Positions 22,677-35,259 of a stretch of DNA of 64,000 nt are shown here, in pieces; position 1 is the first letter of the stretch, and each line of letters begins with the position of its first letter. Both the position numbers and the translations under genes were made by a program. The stretch is from Mucidula mucida (taxonomy: Eukaryota; Basidiomycota; Agaricomycetes; Agaricales; Physalacriaceae). Where the stretch lies: contig JADNYV010000080.1 in the NCBI GenBank assembly GCA_015501055.1, positions 1-64,000 on the forward strand, in the 5' to 3' direction. The notes beneath the pieces are model-generated. The model was not told the DNA's origin. It did not search any database and was given only the letters and a program-made list of their open reading frames with translations.

Positions 22677-24106
22677 TTAGGGTTCCATCCCATTGTAGAC
22701 AGGAAGCTTGACCGGTAACTCCTTGATCAGGAGTCCGTTCTTCTCAACAAATTCTTTATTGACACAAGAACCCGTTGCTCCGCTGTCAAGAAGGGCACTC
22801 GTTTCCCATTCAGAGCCTGTGTGTATGCTCTCTATGGTTACTCGGAGTTTCATGTCCTGCCCCTTTATTCCCCGGATGTACTTCCTCGACTTTTTCAACT
22901 CCGTCACAACTTCCACCGCAGCTTCCTTTGTCAACGCTCTGATCGCCATCACCTTCTCCTCCGTTGCTTCTCTCTCTCTCCGCTCCGGCATCCATGCTCT
23001 CAAAATTCCCACTGCCTCGGCACTTTGTCCTCTCTTAGCCTTTGTGCAACCCACTCAGGCGTGTTTGGTTCATATCTTTCTTTCGCAGGTTTTGGTGGTG
23101 AAATCGTCGATGATATTTTAGATGCCTTAGTACCAGTACTGTAAATAGATTCTGCATCTGACGATTCTTCCCTTAACAACTGCTCCGGCAGGACTGCGTC
23201 TAATGCGGGAGCTTTGCAAAACCCAACTCTTCAGCCAACTTCTTCTTCTTCGTCATTCATTTCGGTCCACAAACCCCGAATCTGCTGGGGTTGACCCTTT
23301 TTGGACAGAACCTGCTGACATGGCCGTGTTCGCCACAGCTGAAGCAAAGTCCTCTTCGACAGTGTTGTCAATGTTCATTGACCTGCCGGCTCCTCATAGG
23401 TAACGCCGGTGGCATCTTGTCGTGTAATTGGTGTCGGGGGGGTTCGTAGGATTGGCTCTTGATGTAGCCGCCTGCAGAGCTTGGGGCCGGGACTGCATGC
23501 CGGGCCTTTGCTCGCCATCCGCCTTCTCCACAACTGATCAATCTGAATGATCTGCTTCTTCCAAACATTGTATTCTTCTGGCAATCCGTCTTGGCTGCCA
23601 TAGAGCTGGTCAATAATCTTCTCGTTAACGTTGGTCTCGAGAAGACGCATGACAAATGTGTCATCCTTCGAATATCCTGCCTGAGTGAGCAGAACCTCAA
23701 ACTTCTGAAAGAAATCTTGAGCGGTGTCTTGCCCCTGGCGCAATCGCTCGATCTGATCTTGCGCGTCTCGCGCAAGGTTGGAATCCACAAATTGTTCCCT
23801 CAAATGCTCCTTGAACTGCGCCCAGGAGACTCTCCATTCCTCTTGTTTCTCGCTAAAGTTCTGGTCCGTGTAGTTCTGAACCCATGCATTGATGTGATCT
23901 CCTCAGATGTAGGAGAGAACGACATCAATCCTTTCGGAGTCAGATGTGATGTTGTTCTTCTTGTCACGGATGTATGTGAACATTGATTGCCACCAGCTCT
24001 TGTACTTGGTCTTGTCCCCGTCATAGTTGTAAGGCTTGTTGACAAGGGATCGGCCTTTGGGTTCGGTATCAGCATGATAAGTGGGTTCAGGTGCTTCGTT
24101 GGACAT
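22677..24106 (-). pseudogene. Retroelement 2 gag and protease
   Basis: Gag begins at 24106 (MSNEAPEPTYH). An in-frame TGA at 23903, probably from Arg CGA, separates it from the capsid-like segment (23803-23375, GQDTAQDFFQKFEVLL). The CCHC knuckle CFSCGEHGHVSRFC lies at about 23315-23355 in a shifted frame. The protease frame (23054-22677) holds the active-site motif ALLDSGATGSCVN. The 5' leader from 24107 to 24876 has no gene. Confidence 0.8.
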
Positions 24107-24876
24107 GGTGAATTGGGGTGATGGGATCGGAGAGTGAAAGAGTGAAAGTGGGGATATGGGTGATGCGGGTTTGGATGAAATGGGTGAGGGGATAGAGGTT
24201 TGGATGAATAAGGGGGAATTGCCTAGATCTAAAATAAAATTCAGGACTTGGTAGGGTGGGGAATGATGATGTGTATTGTAAGGTAAGTAAAGTAGGTAGG
24301 TATTGTAACTGTCTACGCTATTTTACCGACTACTGACTATGTATCTACGGAGCCCAAGAGCTCGTCACAAGTTTGCAATTGCTTAGCCAATGTCCTTCTG
24401 GTGTGAGGTAAGCCAAAATTTTCCTGAGAACGGGGGTTGACCCGTAAACAGCGCCCACTGAAGTGCAACTGCTAAAAGTTCATTCTCATGAGAGCGGCTA
24501 CTTTCAGCACCCAAGGCAGTTATCTCTAACTATTAGCCAATGCTACTGGGACAAATACACATGTATGAGGACATGCACTGGAATTAGAAATCCGTCAATC
24601 TGTAAACAGGGAAAAGGAATTGGGAAGTATGCAATGATCAAACAGCAAAGTGCTGATCAATGATCAGGGATATGTGGTAGGTGGTCAAAGGTAGTTCTGA
24701 TCTTCTGTTAGCAACTGACTATAGCCACAAGACTAAACCAGGTACCACAGAGAGACTCAAGGAAAGAAAGTGTTCGTGTTCGCAAGACTAGGCTAGGCCA
24801 GGTGTATAAATGAGATCGGAACTAAAGTACAACGATGCTACACTACTGCTTATATACTAGTAAGTCTGTGTTTGGG

Positions 24877-25224
24877 ACTCCTTGTCCATACGTGTTTCCG
24901 CTAGGGTTAACTCCACGCCCTTGACCCAGTGTTGTATGCTACTAGTCCGTGAAACCATTAAATACGAGTGGTAACTGCATATAAGTAATAATACTGAAAC
25001 AACCAGTGTCAATGGTGTGTATACAATAGGAAGTCCATGAGGTATCGGCATGTATGATGTTATCCATGTGTTTGGCATGCGTCCAACATAAGTACGGCTT
25101 TGGTAATAAAAAGGAGTATGATTGGTGACGAAACAGATGATAAAACAGTCCATTGGTTGATAAGACAAGCCCCAATAAGATATGATGAAGATGTGAAAAT
25201 GTGAAAATATGGCGATTCATAACA
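24877..25224 (-). repeat. LTR match, right (5') copy of retroelement 2
   Basis: Pairs with 18923-19277. A TATATA-containing stretch lies just inside (about 24850). Confidence 0.85.
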
Positions 25225-26144
25225 TCCCTTGGATGTGTCACGCCAGACAGATCGAGCTGTCAGTGTCAGTGAAACATTTCTGCTAAGAGCCAGTGTTTTT
25301 GCTTGACTGACTGGCAACAGGATGACCTTCATGTGCGCCAAGAGGGCTTCATGGGACAAGGCGCGGGGTGAGGGGTAGACCTTAGCAGGTAGAGCGTGAA
25401 AGCTGTGCCGGGGATGACGGCAAGCAGCCTGGGATGCTGCATTGTTAGACGTCAATCATGGTTGTCAAAACAAAGCTTTGTTTGGATGATTGACTTCGGC
25501 CCACGCCGGCACAAGCAAGGTTTTGCCCGGCAGGCACCTGAGCTTTCTTTTCTTTCATAGTCTTGTACTCTTTGTATCTCATGGTTTACCGGGGGCTTAC
25601 GATTTGCCTAGCGGCTCAGGTAAATGATGTCTGCACATACACACTTCTGAATCATGTACCGAGCAAGCCTCTGGTGGTATCGTATATCACACTGGTTGTT
25701 GTTCATTATGTTCATTTCATAGTTTTATTCTCAACTTTTGGTGCACATTTCAAAACAGTTTATACACCATCTAGACATACAACCTTGCTTGAATGGAATG
25801 TGTAGCTTGACAATGCCTCAAAGTTGGCTTGCTGATCTCTGAACAATTTTCTACAAGATCATTTCCCGAAAGGCACAGAGAGATCTTGATTGTCTTTCCG
25901 TTGCGCAAATGATGAGGAACAACAGGTACACACACACAGCGGAGGTTACAGACAAGCACGACTAATCTCTTCGTGTGTTACTGGCGGAAATGCAAGCTTG
26001 CTCTGAATGCATACACCACACCGACACGGTCACGGTAATTGCCGTATATGGATGTGGTAAGTTATTTGGATCTTAATACTACGTAGTACATAAAGTCGCC
26101 TCGGTATAGAAAGTGTCGCGCCAAGTTGACCAGTCTTGCACTGT
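25225..26144. other. Stretch without a recognised gene
   Basis: Lies between the right LTR and a DUF6535 remnant. Short frames are present but none resembles a known protein or the missing 5' half of the U1 DUF6535 gene. Confidence 0.5.
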
Positions 26145-26640
26145 TCAATAGATCTCGTGGTCAACTCTGCCGTTATTGAGATACCACTCGGCGAATTCTA
26201 CCAAGGGATCCTACAAAACAAGATTAGCCTGATGAGCACTTTGAGGTACATCAACTTACTCCAAGCTTGTCCGCAATATATTTTGGAGGGATATAGCATC
26301 CGCGTGCAATGTCCTTAGCTAGGGTATCAACAATTGCAGGAAGCACACCTGGGGTCACAGTTCTGAACGGTGTACCGCCAACTCCCACGCCAGGTGAGTA
26401 ACAGATTTTAGAAAACATATTTTGTGCTTAATCTGAGCGAGAGAACTTGTGCAGTTCATTGACACAGTCAGTTCAGTCATCAAGCTGAGGCTGTATGATC
26501 TTTGCCAACTTCCATAGTTTTTCTTGCCCGCGCACGTCACCAAGGAGCAATATCTTGCACATAGTGCGTAAATTCTCTGTCCGGCAGATCCGCCGTGTAG
26601 TTCTTGGATGATCAAATAGTGTTGGGGAAGCCTATGTGTA
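26145..26640 (-). pseudogene. Diverged DUF6535 3' remnant
   Basis: Reverse-strand translation gives LRTMCKILLLGDVRGQEK and LWKLAKII, aligning with LTTICKALLLSDINQQSK and LWKLATVI of the U4 protein. A second segment, GVGGTPFRTVTPGVLPAIVD, aligns with its C-terminus. An intron (GTAAGT to TTTTGTAG) and a final short exon ending HEIY and a stop at 26145-26147 mirror the family's gene structure. Stops and a frame change between the segments show decay. It is more divergent than U1-U4, so it is an older copy or a different subfamily. Confidence 0.6.
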
Positions 26641-27398
26641 TAAGTCATGGCACGAGAGAAGGATACATGTGTGTGAGGCCCAAGGGTCAAATACACTGTT
26701 TGTTCAACTTGAATTGTCAAACATAATAATGGCCTGGAGTAAGGTATAGGGGAATAGGTGAAGATGCTGTTGGATACGTCATGTCAATTGTTGATGGTAT
26801 GTTTTTAAGGACGGTCCAAGGAACACCGAGTATGTCTTCTGTGATGGAAGTTCAACAATAACCGTATACTAACACAATTGTTACTACAGAGGGCTGTGTG
26901 TGTTACGGCTCCATTATAATTGCTTGTTGTATAAGCACTTTATTGTTAACGAGTTGGAAGACAAAACATGAATGCCTTACTTTAGGTGTCTGCTGGTGTT
27001 CTTGATGGGACCGAGCCATGTAGATATTCTTCCAAAAGGGTCATGTAAGATGACCATGTGACAGCTATGCCACACTATCATTAGACATTTTTGCCTTTCT
27101 TGGTGGGCCGATGACCTGAACTACTGTGTGGCGCCAACATCGTGGGTAAAAGGGATCACCAAAGTGGACCATATACAGGGCTTCTATTAAAGGTGTTGCC
27201 ATACTGGGGCCCAGAGACCGGATGAGATCAGGTGCAATGGTTCCCACAATACATTCGACAACGTACAGGATTCCATGGACCAGTAATATTATCCTATCAT
27301 AAATTAGTGCAGACTCTAAGTAAGATCACCAGCCGCCGAGCCGCCTAGACGAGGCTCATGACTGTTCAACTCGAAGTCAACAAGAGCCTGCTCAGCGC
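26641..27398. other. Stretch without a supported gene
   Basis: One 60-codon reverse-strand frame (27247-27065) is open but has no recognisable similarity. Nothing else was seen. Confidence 0.4.
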
Positions 27399-27746
27399 TC
27401 AGTCATGCCTTTCCGGGTCGTAGGCTTGGGTCCGTACATACTTATACTTCGAGGAGGACGACTTCCGTCCTTCCTTCCACCTTGCCAGATAGTCGCATGC
27501 AGCGCCTTCATCATTGAAGAGAAAGACACGAAATCGAGCATCTCTGGGAGTTTGGTATGTAATTGGAGGAGGAAAGTATAACTGATCGACATTGTTGCTC
27601 CGAGGCAAGTGATGTGTCTGGATGGTGTGCAACTCCACGAGTGGGTGGTTGGGCCAGACAAGAGGACCAACACCTGTCCGTAGCGGGACGAAGGGATTAT
27701 CACGCACTTGTACATTTCTAGGATGAAGGTCGCAAAGATCGGCCAC
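27399..27746 (-). pseudogene. Gene B remnant: 5' flank fused to 3' coding end
   Basis: The end of the frame (FRVFLFNDEGAACDYLARWK, then SSSSKYKYVRTQAYDP) aligns with the C-terminus of gene B in U5 (YRVFIFDGAADVARYVDYWR). Sequence from about 27660 upward matches the promoter-side flank of gene B at 47830-47950, so the first exon and most of the second are deleted. The diverged C-terminus suggests a paralogue different from the U5 copy. Confidence 0.6.
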
Positions 27747-27764
27747 TCGACAAGCGAGTACAAG

Positions 27765-29552
27765 CCGTTGAGAGGTAGAACTGATGATGTTGTTCTAATC
27801 AATACTATTGTTCGTGCCATTTATTGTGTTCGAACCGCGTACCTTCCTCGCTAGGGCAGCCCAGTCGCAAGTACAGGATAGTTAATCGCTGTATCGTGTC
27901 CCATCTGAAGGAACCCCCATGAATCGGTTGAACGACATTCGAGCGCGTACATATGTACAATCGGCTCGCTAAGCCTGTAAAAAGTTCAGCCTTGTTTTTT
28001 TTTGGTGATGTCCTTGTAAAGTATTCGTACCTTCCAGACTCGCAACAACCGTTCTTGGTTGAAAGGAATCCCTTCCACAATCATAACTGCAACAGGCGGC
28101 CGCCTTGGTGTCTATGAGAAAACTGCAGACATGCACATACTAACTGCGTTTCAGTGCAATCCTTTCGGACAGCATATGCGTAGCCCAAAATTGTCAAGAA
28201 CCCCGTCTACTCAGACTACAAATAGCGTGATACGGGGAGCCACAGATCGATCCCCATATCCCTCCCACACCTAGGGCAGCGAATAGGCCGTCCAGCGACG
28301 AGAAATGATGAGACGTGTCGAGCTTCCGTGCGTCTCTGTCATAAGGTTTGCCTAGTCGTCTTGAGACAATAGATGAGATGTGATCCCGTTTAAAGACAAC
28401 AAGGTGTCCGTTGAAGTCACAATGTGATAAAAGCGACTCTATCGACATGGCGGCAAAGCTATAGCGTAAGCCTAACCACAGCTCTTTGCGAGAAGAGGAG
28501 GCTCATCTGGGCAGCGACAGTGAAGGGAAGATTGAGGGAAGAGATCTCGTTCGCCACAATATGGAAAACATGGCATCAATTTCCTATGACTGTGCGCATC
28601 AGTGACAAAGCGCAAGGCAGTGATATCTAGAAAACAGACCTACTGGTTGTGTGTACTGATACATTGGCCAATCACCTTCTCAGTGCGGACAATTCGATAA
28701 ACGGCAGAGTCACGACGTAGCAAGCCGTACAATGTTATGACGCGCCGGCTATGGCAGGAGCAAGTGCGACATGCAATATGGCGGCAGCGTCAGCAAGCAG
28801 CAGCTCTAGAGAGCGACGACGCACATCCACCATTGTGGTCAAAGAGCGAGTTTTCATTTTGGGCGACCACTTCGGCCCCGGGCCGGTACGGGTCATGTCT
28901 CTTCATGTCTCTTGCTTCCAAGCCCCAGAGGACCTACGCGACATACACGCTTTCGACGCGCTTCTGACTCAAATATAGACATAAAGTAATCTTTGTTTCA
29001 TCGGACCGGGTACATGGTACGTAGTCATTTATCGAATTCTATTATCAGTCTCATACCCATACTTTACGTCCGGTGCCGATGGAAACGTTGAACAACTTGT
29101 CACGTCAACTATTTGTACAAGTCTCGTACACAAATATCTTGCCCACTGAGTTTTTTCAACTACTACTTAAACTGTGTCCGAAATTTTGAACTGAGCTACT
29201 GCTTGCTTAAGTACTGCGAAGGAAGGCTGCACCAGACGGTTGCAGAGATATATAGATTTCTCCCCAGCGTGTGCTTACCCCGACTGTAAGAGTCTCAACA
29301 ATGGACAGGCCAGGAAGTCTTGGATGACCTCCGCGAGCCTGGGAATATCTGCGCGCCATGTACTAAATTGCTCAAAACGGTGAGCTGAAGGGCGCTTTAG
29401 AATTGAGTTGACAAAATAATAAGTACGATCGGCGGCACTTTGACGCGTCCAAGGCCAACATTCAACATTGATCATCCACTCACTCTGTTCTGATGACATT
29501 GGTCTATAAGAGGGGAGCATTACAATAAATATATCTACTAGTCTGACACACG
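27765..29552. repeat. Conserved spacer of U3 with HMG gene deletion
   Basis: Aligns with 47940-49500 and 58690-60050. No gene is supported. The deletion joint that removed the HMG-box gene lies at about 29490-29505. Confidence 0.6.
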
Positions 29553-31380
29553 TCAACCACGAATCACATCGCGTCTAAGCCCTCTCACCAAAATCCTCAA
29601 CGTCTCCCCAAATCCGCCTTCAGCGCCTCCATCCTCCCCACCTCTAGCCCCCACCTCGGCGGTAACCAAGGGACAATGCGCCCATGACACCTCTGTGGAT
29701 CCATCTTCTCCACGCGTAGTCCGGCCTCCTGCTTCGTCCACGCCTCGACAATAGCGCAGCAATAACACATCTTCCGATTCGAGCCAATGTGCGGCATGTA
29801 GACGACGCGGGATACGAGCTATGTCTAGTCAGAAGGAGACTCGGCGAGGGAGAAGGAAGAGGACTCACGTCGGCGGATCGACTATCAAACTGCTTTGCAA
29901 ACTCTCCTCCTGATTGACAGTACGCCCGTTTCATACACATGATCGCCGCCTCGGGATGTATTGCGGCGGATACGCGACGCTCTTTCAATACGGTGACCCA
30001 ATGTTCTGATTCGTCGACATCGTCGATGTACATTGAAATAATTTTCGAAAGAGAGGTGTATGAAGGGCGTGATAGCGGGTCCACAGTGTTGAGATACACG
30101 ACGTCGACGGTCATATCGTTGATGTCTATTGATGGCGGAAGCGAAGTATGATGATGATGGCGGTGGAGATGGAGTAGCTTCGCATGGAGAGCGATGTCAA
30201 CGATATCCGAGAGGTAGTTCACGACTAGACGCTGCATACAAGTTGGAAGTGGGTAATACTCATTCGCTGCATCATCATGAGGCGCTGCTCGACGCGTTAG
30301 TTAGTCAAAATTAGAATAAAAGCTGTGAACGAACCTATAGAATGCGCGCTCCGATGACACGTCTTCAACTGCACAGCCAACGACGATTTGTTAAACACGG
30401 GCTGCATCTTCTCATACTCGAAGAACCTCTTAAAGGTATGTATCGCATCCACAAGAAAGAACAATTCACTCGGCTTCGAGTCCGGCCTCCCAAACGCGAA
30501 ATAAGCGAAACCCAAAAGGATTCCAAGACCGTTGATCCACCGCGGGATATTGGCGTTCGTAATTGAAACTGTGTTCGCCTTTAACTGTCGGAGCCCATCC
30601 AGGCGCAGAATATCTCCCGAAAGCCACTTGTGTGATCTGGGAAAATGCGATCCGAGGCAGTGATCTTCTGCCGCACTTCGGTCACGCGTTCTTTGAGAAT
30701 GTCGGGGCGCGCGTCGCGTTGCGACATTCTTTCCGGTGAAAGGTGTTTTTGAATGTAATCCGAGATGGCGTCGTAATCAGACCTGGGAGCTGTTGAGTTT
30801 TACACATGCAAGTAGACAGGAACGTACAACGAATCCTTCAGGAATGATTTAGGAATAGAGTCTGGTGTTCCAACAAGAGTGACTTCTACACGAGCGAGTC
30901 AGTCACATAAATATTAGGCAGATGAATTGACGAACCAGAGTCGGACCAAGTAGATGCTAGAATGCTGCGTTCAATGAAAGAAATGCATTTGAGACTTGGG
31001 ACAACGTACCGCTACTATCGTAATGGTCTTCCTCGACAGCAATCGCCAGCTCCAAATGATTAGCACCTGCTAGGCCACCCGTAACAGCAACCGCCTTGTC
31101 CGACGTGTACAGAGATTCTGCTAGCGAGCGCACGAACCCTGCTTTCTGTGCCTTGGAATGGCGGCGGTGGAATGTGAGGCGTAACGTCGATTTCATCTTG
31201 GCGCCTGATACCCGCTTGCCTCTTGTGCGCACAACCTATTTTCGATGCGGTCTGTCAAGTCCATTTTTTGCGCCCGTTTGGCTCCAGGCCGTCAAGAAGA
31301 GTAGCACTGTCCCAGGCCGCAGGAGATCGTAGTCGAATAGGTGCGTCCAGTCAAGAGAGCGATCCACAGGCTACAGTATG
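29553..31380 (-). pseudogene. Predicted OTT_1508-like deaminase (gene A), U3 copy with a 100 bp deletion
   Basis: Multi-exon gene on the reverse strand. The C-terminal half has the two halves of a cytidine-deaminase-like active site: HPEAA (His-Pro-Glu at 29950-29958) and IGSNRKMCYCC (Cys-x2-Cys at 29756-29767), resembling the H-x-E and SK-x2-C-x2-C motifs of fungal OTT_1508-like deaminases. Such enzymes are predicted to deaminate nucleic-acid bases with a zinc ion; this is inference from motifs only. The N-terminal part contains FFLVDAIHTFKRFFEYEK and a His-rich loop. Introns with GTTCGT and GATGCAG edges (about 30336-30270) keep the frame. Compared with U2, about 100 bp is missing at about 30582, shifting the frame, so the copy is probably inactive although the catalytic exon is intact. 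The start is uncertain; a plausible ATG is near 31196. Confidence 0.6.
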
Positions 31381-31715
31381 GACACTGTCAGTGTCAAACA
31401 TGGTGGTCCAAGGCAAGTGCATTCATACGGCCGGTCCGCACAGTCAAGATTTGAGCAATGCTTTTGTCTTCCAACAAGAAATACCACACTCCCTCCTTGA
31501 CCTGTTGCTTGTGACCCTTTTCTTCCCCGCCGACCATCGCAGTCCATGTACTACTGAAGCGTTGTGGGTCTGCGTACTAGAACAACGAGGCTTGCTGACC
31601 ACACGTCGACACTCAGATCCTATAGCTTAGTTCTCTTAGGCAAGATCGTAAAGATGTCATCATTGGTGGATTGACAAGGCTACCGTACAGAAGAACGTTG
31701 ATGCTACATACCAAA

Positions 31716-34709
31716 TCACTGCACAGGCCCAGTACCATTGTTCAAGCTAGTCTTGAAACCCGCGCGTACATTCTGCAGCCGCGTCAGCACCTGTACAGTT
31801 TCACACAAATAAGTTCCGACTCACGTCAAGTTCGCTGGGCAAGGGCGCACAGTTCGATGGCGGCAGCGGGTCCTGGCCCCCCTCGACATCCCACTTGAAT
31901 GTAGTAGCGATAGTAGACAATGTGCGGGCCGAATATCTTCTCAGACGACGTCCGCCAATACCGACGTCGATGAAAATCAATAGTTGAGAGTACATGTCGA
32001 TTGCTTGCGGCGCCACTGAAAAGGAAACTAGGTCGTCGAGACTATTGCCCCAGTGATCAAGAGGGACGACTTTCGCTAATGTCCACAACCTAGACTGATT
32101 GTCCACATCGGACAGTAGGACAGCCTTGCAGAGAGTTACCAGGTGGTTAGATTCGCTGAGATCATCCAAGACGCGTTTGAAAATATCGGAACGGTGCGCT
32201 GACAGAACCGCTAAACCGTCAATGTAGAGGGCAGCCAAGTCGGCCGTGTCAAACGCCGTCCACAGATGTAGCGGGTGGATATTCGGAAGCTCCTTGTCAG
32301 TCCATCCTGCCCACCCATACTCGAAACTCATAGATAGGCCACGTAACCAGGATCGTTCAAGGAGCGCGGAATACACATTTGCAATGGAAGTTGTATGCCC
32401 ATCATCGACAGTGCTCGATGACAGCAGATATGACAGCACGTTGCTCAGGATCTCCACCGGATTATCGGGTCGTTCAAAGGCAACACGCAGAACGGACTGG
32501 TTGCCCTCCTCGGTGAGCCACAAGAAATCATGTAAGAAGGTACCTGTGCGATGAAGCTCCCAGTTGAGACCTTGGAAAACACTGAAGACAACTATGCTCT
32601 CGTCTTCGAGCGTCATGACTGTTCCTGTTCCAAACGCGTCGGTTCTCATCACGTTCTGGAGAGCTTTAATGGTAGCCAGCATGGCATCACGGTGTTCAAA
32701 AGGCACGCCGCCGATTGTGTATTCGCAGATGCTGTTTAAAAGCTGACGAAAGAGAGACGGACGCTTCTCGAATGGCGGATTGTTGGCTGCCCACACTTTA
32801 TGTAGCGTGGACGTCCGCTGGATAGAGGGCGTCTGTACCATACAGAGAAGCAGGAAGATATGATCCGGAAGATTATGAGTGTTGTCTTCAGGTGAGCGAA
32901 CAACGTCGGGAAAGCCAACATGTTTCACCCATTTCAAGAAGGATGGGAGCATGTTTATCGATAATGCACCACCCAGATCAGTACCCTTCGCAGTGGGTTC
33001 ATAATAATCGATAAAAAGTGAGGATGTCGAACCTGGCAGTGGCAATATCATCAGGGGTTGCTTATTGCCGTCGCAGTTGGACCTCTCGCACATATGTAGT
33101 GTGACGATACATCGCAAAAGCTCCGACCAAAGTTGCGAGGGTTGATCATGGTCTATTCGAAGCCACTGTGTACCCGAGCTCAACGACATGGCAAAGATTT
33201 TGCCCCAAAGGAGAGCGTCCAAGGTCTGGTAAGGAGGAGGGCCAATGAGATTCTTTTTCACAAGATCTTTGGCAGCATCAGAATCATGGCAGTACGCATA
33301 GTAGCTGGATTCTTTGCAGCTCGTATCGAGCTCAGTCTCGGGATCCTGCTTTTCAAAGCGCAAAGCCGCACGTTCAAACCTCTCAAATCGGTCGACAGGC
33401 TGGTCGAGCTGAAAGTGATCGTTTATGGCTTGCACAACAGAGATGCCCTCCGGTCCCGACCGACCAATAAACGGAACACTGGGGAGGGGCAGAGCACTGA
33501 ATGCCTGGAGGATGATGCTTTGCACTGAAAGGTTTGGTGTGGTATTAAAAAGACAGGCCAGCGCCGACACGTCGAGGACGTCGGCTTGACGTTCAACCAT
33601 TTCGAGCTCAATGTCGGGCAATGAAGTAGATAGTATAGACGTCGGCGTACACTGAGAATGAAAGAAGTTCATATATTGTTGGCGGATGAACATAAACGCG
33701 GCAAAGGAGTGGATGGAGAGCGGCGTCTTGTACGCACAATCCGGGTAGAATACGGGAAGAACGTTGGTAACGGAGTACACGCCAAAGGCACCGGTAGCGA
33801 TGATCGCCATGTGCGCCGCCATGACAGTGCTCAAAGAGCAGAGGTATATGACAAGACCAACGAAAAAGAGCCCCAGTGCGGCGTGCATGAGGACGGGGAG
33901 AAGCTCTATGATGAGTGGGACGTGCCACTTCTTGAGCGCTTTGTAGCGGAAGTGTCGAACACGGCAGCGATTGCGAGGAGAGCCTGTCGACGCGACAGAG
34001 AGATATTGGTGAATCCACTGCTTGGCCAAAACAGCAAGTAGCGTGGTGGACAAACTGAGTCCAAGGCTCATAAACCAGAGTGCATTCACCCAAAAGTCGG
34101 AGGTCTGGAGCGGGAAGGACGTGACCGCAGGTGGTACAGCGTCGACTGCTTCGGCTCCGTGAACTGTAGCACGCTGGACGCTGACCATCTCTGCTATGAG
34201 CGAGTTTGTGACTCGAGCAAGGTCCAATTGTAGGGACTTGCAAGTCGTCGTGACAAAAGTTGTTACGACGCCTGAGAACAGCGCGGCCTTCAATCAAATA
34301 TCAGGGTATGTAGACAAACGACGACGGGATACAACTCACGAAAACAAGAAGCATATCCAGTCCTTCGCGCCATCCGGCGACCATCTCAATATCGATCTGA
34401 GTGGCCTCGTCTCCATACACGCGCCAAACCCTAGCCTTCGGGGACCATTCCTCGTATATAGGGTCGGGCGCGTATTTCTGCTCATAATCGAAGGGATCGT
34501 GGACAGCTACGCGTGTTACTGAGTTCAATGATATCAGTGGAAGCTGTAGTCGGCGTACTTGGTCTTGTGTGAGACGGCGGCGAGGAAGTAAAGCCTGGAA
34601 GAGTCGATGTCCTACTGTAGGGGGTCGAGGCTGGTGTGTTGGTATTGCCAGCCGGGCTTATCGTAACACTTGACGTTGAAAATGGACGACTACGGTCATC
34701 TGGCTGCAT
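31716..34709 (-). CDS. DUF6535 membrane protein, U3 copy, intact, 949 aa
   Basis: Four exons join in frame: 34709-34559, 34518-34340, 34287-31825 and 31772-31716. The DUF6535 domain spans roughly residues 90-290. It opens with the family motif GWREGLDMLLVF running into AALFSGVVTTF. Predicted membrane segments lie near residues 106-123, 175-199, 234-261 and 270-290. The long C-terminal region (residues 300-930) looks soluble and helical, with repeated Leu-rich helices but no known domain. The function of DUF6535 is unknown; the family is expanded in Agaricomycetes. The start is taken at MQPDDRSRPF because the longer upstream frame used in U4 is closed here by a TAG. The first 300 residues are almost identical to U2 and U4; the middle differs. 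Confidence 0.85.
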
Positions 34710-35259
34710 CCTGGCAGGCCTGATATGAGAGGTGGGGACAGGAAAGCTGTTGTGTGTGACCGTATCGACATGATGGTATGGCCTTAAGACCTACGCAGGA
34801 GCCGGGTAAGTGCGTCGTGGTGATCGATGGATGACAATAACGCAATTGTTCATGCTCCTTGATGTGGCGAAATTGTGGCGTGTATTGTCTTTTTGCGGTG
34901 CCAGTTATGATTTTGTACATATTGAGTTGGCGCGGAGTACCACACCAGTGGTACTCATCATGGTGGCGACTTGAGAGCGGTACTGACTGCCACCGACTCC
35001 GAGCTGCCAAGGTGGTCTTTGAGGAAAGTCTTTGGGAATACACCTCGTGCTTAGCGCCACAGGAGACATAATGTGGCCACACATATAGGAACGTCATAAC
35101 GAAGGAGTGTGTGATAAGCATGATTCCGAAGTACGAACGAGTACCTTGCACGAGGCTGGTGTATCAATCGGTTGTTCGCATCTGGCCCCTTGCACGTGCA
35201 TGCGTTAGTGTGGCGTAATATTGTAAGAGAAGGAAGTAACAAGATTCGCATAACTGTAA
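34710..35259. other. DUF6535 upstream region, U3
   Basis: Practically identical to 56514-57066. On the reverse strand it still encodes remnants of the longer N-terminus seen in U4, interrupted by TAG. It should contain the U3 DUF6535 promoter, but no clear TATA box was identified. Confidence 0.5.

Larger units (their letters stand above)
18923..25224 (-). mobile_element. Chromodomain Ty3/gypsy retrotransposon 2, heavily mutated
   Basis: The element runs on the reverse strand from a right LTR (25224-24877) through gag, protease, RT, RNase H, integrase and chromodomain to a left LTR match (19277-18923). The LTR outer end begins TGTTATAA on the reverse strand, and a polypurine tract lies directly before the left copy. 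LTR similarity stops abruptly at the inner side (about 18923 and 24877), so LTR lengths are minimal. Many stops and one catalytic-site change make it non-autonomous. Confidence 0.85.

Noticed and set aside
25060..25455. Reverse 131-codon frame across the right LTR edge
   Set aside because: It runs from unique flank into LTR sequence and matches nothing; probably chance.
33658..34041. Forward frames of 127 codons repeated in all DUF6535 copies (also 38118-38501 and 55462-55845)
   Set aside because: They are exact antisense shadows of the membrane domain exon; their conservation follows from that exon.
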